From Janthinobacterium sp. 64 (GTDB taxonomy: Bacteria; Pseudomonadota; Gammaproteobacteria; Burkholderiales; Burkholderiaceae_D): 64,000 bases of DNA. Positions 17,300 to 26,000 of the stretch are shown one piece after another. Under the pieces are notes generated by a model. That model saw only the letters and a program-made list of their open reading frames with translations. It was not told the DNA's origin and made no database searches. Both the position numbers and the translations under genes were made by a program. How positions within the stretch are numbered: position 1 is the first letter of the stretch; each line of letters starts with the position of its first letter. Location: the NCBI RefSeq assembly GCF_002813325.1, contig NZ_PHUG01000001.1:1302001-1366000 (forward strand). The letters run 5' to 3'.

Positions 17300-18221
17300 G
17301 CGAGCCAAAGACGCCGCCAGGGCCGCGCTGGAAGCGTGGCGCCGCACCGGCAGCGCCAGGCACATGCGCCACAGCGCCCGCCACGTGACGCGCTCCGGAT
17401 TGGTCGCCGGCCTGGCGCGGCTGGGCATCGCGCAGGGAGACACGCTATTCATCCATTCTTCGCTGAAAAGCCTCGGCTACGTGGAAGGCGGCGCGCTCGC
17501 CGTGGTACAGGCCCTGCAGGACGCCGTCGGCCCGCAAGGCACCGTGCTGCTGCCCACCTACTACCTGCCCGGCGGCACCGTGCGCGCCACCTGTGAAATG
17601 AAAGACTATGTGTTCGACCCGCGCCGCCATGGCACGCACATGGGGCGCTTGCCCGAAGCGTTTCTGGCAAGCGGCAATATCCACCGCAGCATCCACCCTA
17701 CTCACTCCGTGTCCGCGTGGGGCCGCCATGCCGTCGCTCTCACCGAGGCGCACCACCGCGCGCCCTCGATCTTCGGCACGGGCTCGCCCTGGCAGCGCTT
17801 CATCGGCTGCGACCAGGCGAAGGTGCTGGGCCTGGGCATTTCCATGGGGCCGGTGACGTTCTATCACGCGCTGGAAGACGCGATGGGCGACGCCTTTCCC
17901 GTGCGCGTGTGGGAAGACGATACCAAGCTGCTGGCCTGCCTGGACCACGCCGGCCGGCGCTGGGAGGTGCCCGTGCGCCCGTTCGACCAGGCAGTCGCCC
18001 AGCGCCGCATCGACCATGCAAGCCGGGATGATTTGCGCGATTATTTTGCGCGCGAGTTCGATGCAGCCGGCCTGCGCATGAACGGGCAAGTTGGCGATGC
18101 GGCATCGTGGGCCATTCCGGCTCAGGCCTTCTTCGAGCACCTGCGCCAGCTGGCGTCCGACAACGTGACGATCTACGCCAGCGCGGAGCAACTGGCGGTG
18201 CGGCCCATCGCTCGTGCATAA
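17292..18221 (+). CDS. AAC(3)-fold acyltransferase (FrbF/YokD-like superfamily)
   Basis: A 309-aa acetyl-CoA-dependent acyltransferase-like protein. The ATG at 17292 has GGAGG upstream and overlaps the previous gene. Conserved AAC(3) features are GDTLFIHSSLKSLGYVEGG, GPQGTVLLPTYYLPGG, RLPEAFLASGNIHRSIHPTHSVSAWG (the HPTHSV block with the catalytic His), and GTGSPWQRFI. Although automatic annotation may call it an aminoglycoside N(3)-acetyltransferase, chromosomal members of this superfamily often act in cell-surface sugar or natural-product acylation. Coupling to a six-hairpin-like protein supports a glycan role rather than resistance. Confidence 0.85.
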   Translation: MLERAKDAARAALEAWRRTGSARHMRHSARHVTRSGLVAGLARLGIAQGDTLFIHSSLKSLGYVEGGALAVVQALQDAVGPQGTVLLPTYYLPGGTVRATCEMKDYVFDPRRHGTHMGRLPEAFLASGNIHRSIHPTHSVSAWGRHAVALTEAHHRAPSIFGTGSPWQRFIGCDQAKVLGLGISMGPVTFYHALEDAMGDAFPVRVWEDDTKLLACLDHAGRRWEVPVRPFDQAVAQRRIDHASRDDLRDYFAREFDAAGLRMNGQVGDAASWAIPAQAFFEHLRQLASDNVTIYASAEQLAVRPIARA

Positions 18222-18222
18222 A

Positions 18223-18258
18223 AAAACCGCCCGGTTCGTCATGACGCCGGGCGGTTTT
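18223..18258. terminator. Bidirectional intrinsic terminator
   Basis: A 12-bp stem AAAACCGCCCGG / CCGGGCGGTTTT (18223-18234 with 18247-18258) lies between two convergent genes. It has T runs on both strands (longer on the minus strand), so it can terminate the AAC(3)-like transcript and the OPT transporter transcript. Confidence 0.88.
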
Positions 18259-18277
18259 CCTTGGGCTGGCTACAACA

Positions 18278-20545
18278 TCAAGCCTGCGGGCTGTTTGCCT
18301 TTTTCTCTCTTGCGACGACATACAGCAACACGATGATGACGGCATACGGCAGCAGCGACAGCGCGTCCGAGTGCAAGCCTGCGTAGAACGGATTGCCATG
18401 CTCGGCCCAGTCGGCCATCATCTGGTCGAAGTGCGTCAGCACGCCGGCCGTAATCGCAATGATGATGCCGGCCAGCGCGCCGCCGGCGATGTAGCCGGAG
18501 GCCAGCAGCACGCCCGAACTGCGGTCGCCCGCCAGCTGGCGTTCTTCCTCGTTCAGTTTGGCGTTGTGTTCCAGCTTGTTGTTGCGGCGGTCCGCCAGCC
18601 AGCGCACCAGGCCACCGACGAAGATCGGCAAGGTCGACGACAGCGGCAGGTACACGCCCACGGAAAACGCCAGCGACGGGATGCCGGCCATTTCCAGCAC
18701 CACGGCGATCATCACGCCGAACAGCACCAGGGTCCACGGCAGCTGCTGGTCGAGGATGCCCTTGATGATGTAGGACATCAGCACGGCCTTCGGCGCATCG
18801 TATTTCTTCACTTCCGAACCGTCGGGACGCTTGCTGTAGTGACCATTGATGCCCGGATCGACCAGGTAGGCCAGTTGGCCATCGTCCTTGACGAAGTACT
18901 TGCCGGCCGGGCCACCCACGGTGTCCGTCTTTTGCCAGACTTTATACGTATTGTGGTCGGTCTCGGCTTGCGGGCCATGCAGCTCGCCCGTCACCGTCAG
19001 CTTCGACGCATCGACCGTCAGGCCAGGCGCCACTTGCGCGGCCGGCACGTAGACGGTGCTCGCTTCGTTCAGTTTCAGCAGAATCGGTCCCAGGATCAGC
19101 GCCGACGACAGCGCGCCGGCCAGAATCGCGTACTGCTGCAGCCGTGGCGTGGCGCCCACCAGGTAGCCGGTTTTCAGATCCTGCGACGTGGTGCCCGCAT
19201 TGCTGGCGGCGATGCACACGATGGCGCCCACCGACAGGGCCGTCACATAATAACGTCCGCCCGTCCAGCCCATGATCAGGAAGATCAGGCAGGTAAACAG
19301 CAAGGTGGCCACGGCCATGCCGGAGATCGGGTTCGACGACGAGCCGATTTCACCCGTCAGGCGCGACGACACGGTGGCGAACAAAAAGCCGAAGACGAGG
19401 ATCAGCAGCGCGCCGAGGAAGTTCATGTGCAGCGGCGTGGCGAAGGTGATCACGGCGATGATGGACAGACAGCCGATGATGACCCATTTCAGGGGGATAT
19501 CCTGGTCCGTGCGCAAGGTGGAAGTGTTCTTGACGCCCTTGCCGATGCCTTTCAGGCCGGCCGACAGGCTGCGCCAGATCATGGGCATGGCGCGCACCAG
19601 CGAAATCAGGCCGCCGGCGGCCACGGCGCCCGCGCCGATGTACAGCACGTAGGCGCTGCGCACGTCGTCGGCGCCCATTTCGCTGATCAATTTGGTGCCC
19701 GGCGAGAGCACGGTGGTCAGGCTGTCGCCGAAGAACTTGATCATCGGGATCAGCAGCAAATACGACAGCACGCCGCCGGCCGCCATGGTGGCGGCGATGC
19801 GCGGGCCGATGATGTAGCCCACGCCCAGCAATTCAGGCGAGATCTCGGCGCCGATGGAGCCGCCCTTGAGCGGCGCGGCAAATTCCACGCCCGGCGTGTC
19901 TCTCCAGCCCTTGAACGAGATATTGAAGACTTTATACAGCAAGCCGACGGCGAAACCGCCGAAGATGATCTTCGCGCGGCGCTTGGCGTCCAGTGCGGCA
20001 GCCGAGTCTTTCTCGATGCTTTCACCGGCGGCGATACGCGATTCTTCCGTGGCGGCCGCCTTGAGCACTTCGGCGCACGCCGTGCCTTCGGGGAATTTGA
20101 GTTCCTTGTGCTGATCGACGATCATGGTGCGGCGCATGGGGATCATCATCAAAATGCCCAGCAGGCCGCCGAGGATACCGACCAGCATGACACGCGAGAT
20201 TTCCAGGTCGAAGCCGAGGATCAAAATGGCGGGCATCGTCACGCCCAGGCCGAAGGCCAGCGATTCGCCGGCCGAACCGGCCGTCTGCGTGATGCTGTTT
20301 TCCAGGATCGACGAATCCTTGCCGCCGACCTTCTTGGCCAGGCCGAACAGGGTGATGGCGATCACGGCGACGGGGATCGAGGCACTGACGGTCAGGCCGA
20401 CTTTCAGCACCAGGTACAGCGAGGAGGCGCCAAAGACCATCCCCAGGATGACGCCCATGAACAGCGCGCGGAAGGTCATCTCGGGCAGCTTCGCATCGGC
20501 CGGGATGTACGGCTTCACGACGCTCGGTATTGCATCTTTTGCCAT
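18278..20545 (-). CDS. OPT-family oligopeptide/metal-chelate transporter
   Basis: Inner-membrane transporter of 755 aa with about 16 hydrophobic segments. The family opening is TFRALFMGVILGMVFGASSLYLVLKVGLT (residues about 25-53). Other landmarks are the LKFPEGTACAEVLKAA motif near 145, SSNPISGMAVATLLFTC, and AGTTSQDLKTGYLVGATPRLQQ near 455. A large soluble insertion lies at about 510-600, rich in charged residues, as in the bacterial oligopeptide OPT branch. The likely role is import of short peptides or amino acid conjugates. A leader hairpin immediately upstream may control expression. Confidence 0.92.
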   Translation of the reverse strand: MAKDAIPSVVKPYIPADAKLPEMTFRALFMGVILGMVFGASSLYLVLKVGLTVSASIPVAVIAITLFGLAKKVGGKDSSILENSITQTAGSAGESLAFGLGVTMPAILILGFDLEISRVMLVGILGGLLGILMMIPMRRTMIVDQHKELKFPEGTACAEVLKAAATEESRIAAGESIEKDSAAALDAKRRAKIIFGGFAVGLLYKVFNISFKGWRDTPGVEFAAPLKGGSIGAEISPELLGVGYIIGPRIAATMAAGGVLSYLLLIPMIKFFGDSLTTVLSPGTKLISEMGADDVRSAYVLYIGAGAVAAGGLISLVRAMPMIWRSLSAGLKGIGKGVKNTSTLRTDQDIPLKWVIIGCLSIIAVITFATPLHMNFLGALLILVFGFLFATVSSRLTGEIGSSSNPISGMAVATLLFTCLIFLIMGWTGGRYYVTALSVGAIVCIAASNAGTTSQDLKTGYLVGATPRLQQYAILAGALSSALILGPILLKLNEASTVYVPAAQVAPGLTVDASKLTVTGELHGPQAETDHNTYKVWQKTDTVGGPAGKYFVKDDGQLAYLVDPGINGHYSKRPDGSEVKKYDAPKAVLMSYIIKGILDQQLPWTLVLFGVMIAVVLEMAGIPSLAFSVGVYLPLSSTLPIFVGGLVRWLADRRNNKLEHNAKLNEEERQLAGDRSSGVLLASGYIAGGALAGIIIAITAGVLTHFDQMMADWAEHGNPFYAGLHSDALSLLPYAVIIVLLYVVAREKKANSPQA

Positions 20546-20570
20546 GGATATTTCCTTAATTTTTAAAAAT

Positions 20571-20600
20571 AAACAGCCCGGATTGACGCCCGGGCTATTT
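20571..20600 (-). promoter_or_regulatory. Terminator-like leader hairpin upstream of the OPT gene
   Basis: An 11-bp stem (20571-20581 with 20590-20600, one G-U pair) is read on the minus strand as an AGCCCGG / CCGGGCT hairpin followed by an A/T-rich stretch with a T5 run. It ends about 25 bases before the OPT start codon. No gene precedes it on that strand, so it is placed as a transcription attenuator or 5' stabiliser rather than the end of another gene. Confidence 0.55.
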
Positions 20601-20744
20601 GATTGAAGCCGAGACTATCGCACAGCCGCGTTTCGATGAAAAGGTTTTTTGAGATCCATGACGCCGCCCCGCCCGCACGGGAGGCGCTGGCGCATTGGTC
20701 TATAATCGCTGCCACCGTGCCCTGCACGCTCACGTGAGACTGCC

Positions 20745-23072
20745 TTGACTGCCAAACGATCCGGATTTCCCTGGCCTTCCCGCCGCGCCACCGTGCGCGC
20801 CATCATCATCGCCGGCTGCGCCGCGCTGACCGCCGCCGTGCTGCTGGCCGCTTATCTGTTCCTGTACGTGCGCCCGCGCCTGCCCGAGCTGGACGTCATC
20901 ACGGACTACCAGCCAAAGATCCCGCTGCGCGTGTACACGGCCGACAATGTGCTGATCGGCGAATTCGGCGAGGAGCACCGCGACTTCGTGCCGATCGCGC
21001 AAGTGCCGGAAATGATGAAAAAGGCCTTGCTGGCCATCGAGGATGGCCGCTTCTACGAACACCACGGCATCGACTTCGTGCGCGCCGGCGGCGCCGTGCT
21101 GTCGAACCTGCGCCACGGTTTCGGCCATGGCGGCGGCTCCACCATCACCATGCAGGTGGCGCGCAATTTCTTCCTGACGCGCGAAAAAGTCGCCTCGCGC
21201 AAGCTCAATGAAATCATGCTGGCCCTGAAAATCGAATCGGCCCTGTCGAAAGAGCAGATTCTCGAGCTGTACATGAACCAGATGTACCTGGGCCAGCGCT
21301 CGTTCGGCTTCGGCAGCGCGGCGCAGACGTACTTCGGCAAGCCGTTGTCGGAACTGTCGATCGCGGAAATGGCCATGCTGGCCGGCTTGCCGCAAAACCC
21401 CTCGCGCCACAACCCGATCAGCAATCCGAAGAAGGCGCACGCGCGCCAGCAGCTGGTGCTGAAACGCATGCGCGAACTCGATTACATCAGCGAAGGCCAG
21501 TACCGGCAAGCGCTGGCGCAGCCGCTGCGTTTCAATACCCGCGGCAAGCAGGGTTTCGACACGCACGCCGAATACGTGGCCGAACTGGCGCGCCAGGCCG
21601 TGTTTGCGCAGTTCAAGGAAGACAGCTACACCAAGGGCATCAGCGTCTACACGACGATCCTGAAAGCCGACCAGGACGCGGCCTACGCCTCGACGCGCCG
21701 CAACGTCATCGCCTACGACCAGCGCCACGGCTACCGCGGCCCGGAAACCTTCATCGACATGCCGCAAGACCCGGAACAGCGCGACGACGCCATCGACGCC
21801 GCGCTGCAAAAACGCCCGGACAGCGACGGCCTGATCGCCGCCGTCGTCACGGACGTTGCCAGCGGCAAGGTGGTGGCCGACACAGGCGACGGCGACGCCA
21901 AGGCCATCACGGGTGAGGGCTTGCGCTTTGCCGCCCCTGCGCTGTCCGCCAAGGCCAGCGCCGGCATCAAGCTGCGTCCGGGCGCCGTGATCCGCATCAG
22001 CCAGGATGGCAAGGGCAACTGGGCCATCACGCAAGTGCCGCTGGTGGCCGCCGCCTTCGTCTCGCTCGACGCGGACACGGGCGCCTACCACGCCATGGTG
22101 GGCGGCTTCGATTACAACCTGCAAAAGTTCAACCACGTCACGCAGGCTTGGCGCCAGCCCGGTTCGGCCATGAAGCCCTTCGTGTATTCGGCAGCGCTGG
22201 AAAAAGGCTTTTCGCCGGCCACCCTGATCAACGACGTGCCCCTGGAAATGCAGGCGGGCGGCAAGGTGTGGGCGCCGCAGAATGACGACTTCAAGTTCGA
22301 CGGCCCCATCACCATGCGCTACGCGCTGGCGCAATCGAAGAACGTGGCTTCGGTGCGCATCCTGCGCGCGCTGGGCGTGTCATACACGCACGACTTCATG
22401 GAAAAATTCGGCTTTGATCCGGCCCGCCAGCCGAACAACCTCACCATGGCGCTGGGCACGGGTTCCGTCACGCCCGTGCAGATGGCGGGCGCCTACGCCC
22501 TGTTCGCCAACGGCGGCCACCAGGTGGAGCCGTACCTGATCGACCGCATCGTCGACGCCAGGGGTACCATCCTGATGCAGACCAGGCCGCCCGCGCCGAA
22601 CGACGACAAGACCCTGGCGCTGGACCCGCGCAACGCCTTCGTGATGGACAGCATGCTGCGCGAAGTGGCCCGCACCGGCACGGGCGCGGCGGCGACGAAA
22701 AAACTGGGACGCAGCGACATCGCCGGCAAGACGGGCACCACCAGCGACGCCGTCGACGGCTGGTTCGCCGGCTACAGCGGCGGCATCGTGGCGGTGGCGT
22801 GGATGGGCTACGACGAACCCAAATCGCTGGGCGGACGCGAATTCGGCGCTACGCTGGCCATGCCGATCTGGATCGACTACATGCGCACGGCCCTGTCGAC
22901 GCGCCCGCAAATCACGCGCGCCGTGCCGGCGGGACTGAGCCAGGTCGACGGCGAGTGGCTGTACGATGAATTCATCGACATGAACGGGGTCAAGACCCTG
23001 GATATGGACGTGGAGACGCCAACGGACCCGGCGGCCGTGCCGGAGACGGTGCCGGTGGAAACCACGAACTGA
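20745..23072 (+). CDS. Class A penicillin-binding protein 1A family (transglycosylase/transpeptidase)
   Basis: Bifunctional peptidoglycan synthase of 775 aa. The only suitable start is TTG at 20745, after a TATAAT at 20701-20706. A single N-terminal membrane helix (residues about 15-42) is followed by the GT51 glycosyltransferase domain with catalytic Glu in LLAIEDGRFYEHHGID, then GGGSTITMQVARN, ELYMNQMYLG and AEMAMLAGLPQNPS. The transpeptidase domain carries SxxK as PGSAMKPFVY (near 475), SxN in AQSKNVAS and KTGT as AGKTGTTSDAVDGWFAG (near 665). It lacks the long C-terminal extension of E. coli PBP1a. It could be called mrcA or pbpC-like; the motifs favour the PBP1A group. Confidence 0.93.
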   Translation: MTAKRSGFPWPSRRATVRAIIIAGCAALTAAVLLAAYLFLYVRPRLPELDVITDYQPKIPLRVYTADNVLIGEFGEEHRDFVPIAQVPEMMKKALLAIEDGRFYEHHGIDFVRAGGAVLSNLRHGFGHGGGSTITMQVARNFFLTREKVASRKLNEIMLALKIESALSKEQILELYMNQMYLGQRSFGFGSAAQTYFGKPLSELSIAEMAMLAGLPQNPSRHNPISNPKKAHARQQLVLKRMRELDYISEGQYRQALAQPLRFNTRGKQGFDTHAEYVAELARQAVFAQFKEDSYTKGISVYTTILKADQDAAYASTRRNVIAYDQRHGYRGPETFIDMPQDPEQRDDAIDAALQKRPDSDGLIAAVVTDVASGKVVADTGDGDAKAITGEGLRFAAPALSAKASAGIKLRPGAVIRISQDGKGNWAITQVPLVAAAFVSLDADTGAYHAMVGGFDYNLQKFNHVTQAWRQPGSAMKPFVYSAALEKGFSPATLINDVPLEMQAGGKVWAPQNDDFKFDGPITMRYALAQSKNVASVRILRALGVSYTHDFMEKFGFDPARQPNNLTMALGTGSVTPVQMAGAYALFANGGHQVEPYLIDRIVDARGTILMQTRPPAPNDDKTLALDPRNAFVMDSMLREVARTGTGAAATKKLGRSDIAGKTGTTSDAVDGWFAGYSGGIVAVAWMGYDEPKSLGGREFGATLAMPIWIDYMRTALSTRPQITRAVPAGLSQVDGEWLYDEFIDMNGVKTLDMDVETPTDPAAVPETVPVETTN

Positions 23073-23083
23073 TGAACCCGTAG

Positions 23084-23113
23084 GTCGGGTTAGCCGGAAC
23101 GGCGTAACCCGAC
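23084..23113. repeat. REP-like palindrome (GTCGGGTTA ... TAACCCGAC)
   Basis: A 9-bp perfect inverted repeat, GTCGGGTTA (23084-23092) with TAACCCGAC (23105-23113), encloses a 12-base loop. It lies 11 bases after the PBP stop. Palindromes of this GTCGGGTTA type are widely scattered in intergenic regions of proteobacterial genomes. This is one copy in the window. Confidence 0.6.
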
Positions 23114-23115
23114 AA

Positions 23116-23136
23116 GCCGCCGTTGGCGGCGTTTTT
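23116..23136 (+). terminator. Intrinsic terminator of the PBP gene
   Basis: GCCGCC / GGCGGC stem (23116-23121 with 23125-23130), a three-base loop and GTTTTT. It overlaps the 3' end of the convergent TetR-family gene by two bases. Confidence 0.7.
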
Positions 23137-23857
23137 ACGCCGCTTTGACCATACTCAAATACCCGCGCACCGTACTGACGACGCTATCGGCGAAATCGTC
23201 GACATTGACCTTCGCCGCGCGGTACTTCCAGCGCTTCACGTACCAGTCCTGGAACAGGGCCAGGCAGTGAGCGGACAGCAAGGTAGGATCGCCCTGCGGC
23301 TTCGGTTCGATTTCGGCAATCGTGGCGGCGATCAGGGTCTGCACGTACAGTTCCGAATTCTTCGCCATGCTGCGCTGCTCCACCTGCAGCACGCGCGAAT
23401 CCATGAAGACAAAATAAAACCACGGCTGCAGCACTTCGGACAGGTAGATCGACGAGCGTATCATCGCCTCCAGCCGGTCCAGCGGCGACTTCACGTCCAC
23501 AAACAGCAGGGGCAAGGCTTGCGTGGCGTGGCGCACCACGTCCTCGATCATTTCGGCCAGTTGGTCCTTGCTGGTGATGTAGCCATACAGGCCGCCCATC
23601 GACAGCCCCGTCTCGCGGCACAGGTCGCGCAAGCTCATGGCGCGGAAGCCCACGTCATTGGCCAGGCGGAAGGTGGCGACGAAGATGCGTTCAAGATTTT
23701 CCAGCGCCGGCTTGCGGCGTTTGACGCCGATGCGCTCCGCATGGCGGTCGAGAATATATTCCCAGATGTTTTCGCCATTTAAAGGCGTCATCTGCTGAAA
23801 CTGTTCAAAATTGAAATGGGTCGACAAGTGCATTCCCAAGTAACGGTGTATGAGCAA
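23135..23857 (-). CDS. TetR/AcrR-family transcriptional regulator with N-terminal extension
   Basis: DNA-binding regulator of 240 aa (an alternative start at 23833 gives 232). The TetR HTH is at residues about 52-100: RIFVATFRLANDVGFRAMSL, then RDLCRETGLSMGGLYGYITSK. About 45 residues precede it, which is longer than usual for the family. The C-terminal half is helical with several aromatics (LSEVLQPWFYFVFMDSRVLQ), as in ligand-binding domains responding to fatty-acid-like molecules. It is upstream of, and divergent from, the lipase operon, so control of lipA is possible but not shown. Confidence 0.85.
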   Translation of the reverse strand: MLIHRYLGMHLSTHFNFEQFQQMTPLNGENIWEYILDRHAERIGVKRRKPALENLERIFVATFRLANDVGFRAMSLRDLCRETGLSMGGLYGYITSKDQLAEMIEDVVRHATQALPLLFVDVKSPLDRLEAMIRSSIYLSEVLQPWFYFVFMDSRVLQVEQRSMAKNSELYVQTLIAATIAEIEPKPQGDPTLLSAHCLALFQDWYVKRWKYRAAKVNVDDFADSVVSTVRGYLSMVKAA

Positions 23858-25066
<1,209 letters not shown>

Positions 25067-25076
25067 GGAGAAGCGC

Positions 25077-25997
25077 ATGCACGCGAAATGGATCTTCGGC
25101 GCCAGCCTGGCGGCCCTGGCCCTGTACCTGGTGCTGCGGCCGGGCGAACCGCCCGCCCCGCCGCCGGAAAAGCCGGAGCCGGACCTGTTCGCGTTCGTGC
25201 GCTCGATGCAAGGCACGCGGCCCGACGGCAACGTGACGGTGGCCGCCGGCGACAAGCTGGTGGTCGACGCGGAACTGGGCCACCTGTTCGACTACTACCT
25301 GGCGGGCCTCGGCGAAAAGCCGCTGGCCGCCATCCGCAGCCAGATCGAGGCGGAACTCGACAAGCGCCTGGCGCCCGTCCCCGCCCGCGAAGCGAAGCGC
25401 CTGCTGGGCGCGTACCTGGCCTACAAGCAGGCGCTGGCCGGCGCGGAACAAGCCTTGCCGGCACAAACCGATGCGGCCCTGGCCGCGCGCGCGCGCCTGC
25501 AAGCGATGCGCGCCCTGCGCGGCAATTATTTTACGCCCGAAGAAAGCGCGGGCCTGTTTGGCGCCAGCGACGCGTATGACGACGATGCCGTGGCGCGCAT
25601 GGCCATCCTCGGCGATGCGTCGCTCGATGAGGCGCAGCGCCAGGCGCAACTGGCCGCGCTCGATCAGAAAATGTCGCCGTCCCAGCGCGATGCGCGCGAT
25701 GCACCGGCCAGGGTGGCGCAGCTGGATGAATCCGTGAAGGCGCTGCGGGCCCAGGGCGGTGGCGAGAATGAAGTCTACCGCCTGCGCGCCAGCACCTTCA
25801 CGCCGGCGGCGGCGGCGCGCCTGGCGGAACTGGACCGCGAGGAATCGCAGTGGCAGCAGCGCATCATCGCCTATCAAGCGCTCAAAGCACAGAAAGCCGC
25901 CCTGCCCGGCGGCGCGCAGGATGCGGCAGCGCTGCAGCAGTTGCGCGACGCCAGTTTCACGCCGGAGGAACAGCGCCGGCTGGGCGCCTACGAATAA
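25077..25997 (+). CDS. lifO: Lipase-specific foldase (lipase chaperone)
   Basis: Inner-membrane-anchored steric chaperone of 306 aa. The N-terminal anchor is residues about 5-20 (IFGASLAALALYLVL), then a Pro-rich linker (PPAPPPEKPEPD) and an extended helical periplasmic domain wrapping the lipase. The family motif normally read as RxxFDY(F/C) is present as GHLFDYYLAGLGE, so the Arg position is Gly here. Helical blocks (NYFTPEESAGLFGASDAYDDDA, FTPEEQRRLGAYE) match the family. AAGGAG precedes the ATG, 10 bases after lipA, which makes a two-gene operon. Confidence 0.9.
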   Translation: MHAKWIFGASLAALALYLVLRPGEPPAPPPEKPEPDLFAFVRSMQGTRPDGNVTVAAGDKLVVDAELGHLFDYYLAGLGEKPLAAIRSQIEAELDKRLAPVPAREAKRLLGAYLAYKQALAGAEQALPAQTDAALAARARLQAMRALRGNYFTPEESAGLFGASDAYDDDAVARMAILGDASLDEAQRQAQLAALDQKMSPSQRDARDAPARVAQLDESVKALRAQGGGENEVYRLRASTFTPAAAARLAELDREESQWQQRIIAYQALKAQKAALPGGAQDAAALQQLRDASFTPEEQRRLGAYE

Positions 25998-26000
25998 CGC

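Noticed and set aside
17292..18221. Calling the AAC(3)-fold protein an aminoglycoside resistance gene.
   Set aside because: The superfamily includes glycan and natural-product acyltransferases, and the overlap with a six-hairpin-like gene points away from resistance. Only the fold is claimed.
18371..20566. 731-codon plus-strand frame opposite the OPT transporter.
   Set aside because: His/Gln/Arg-rich shadow. The OPT gene on the minus strand has intact family motifs.
23084..23113. A terminator for the PBP gene at the first palindrome.
   Set aside because: It has a 12-base loop and no T run. The second hairpin at 23116-23136 is the better terminator.
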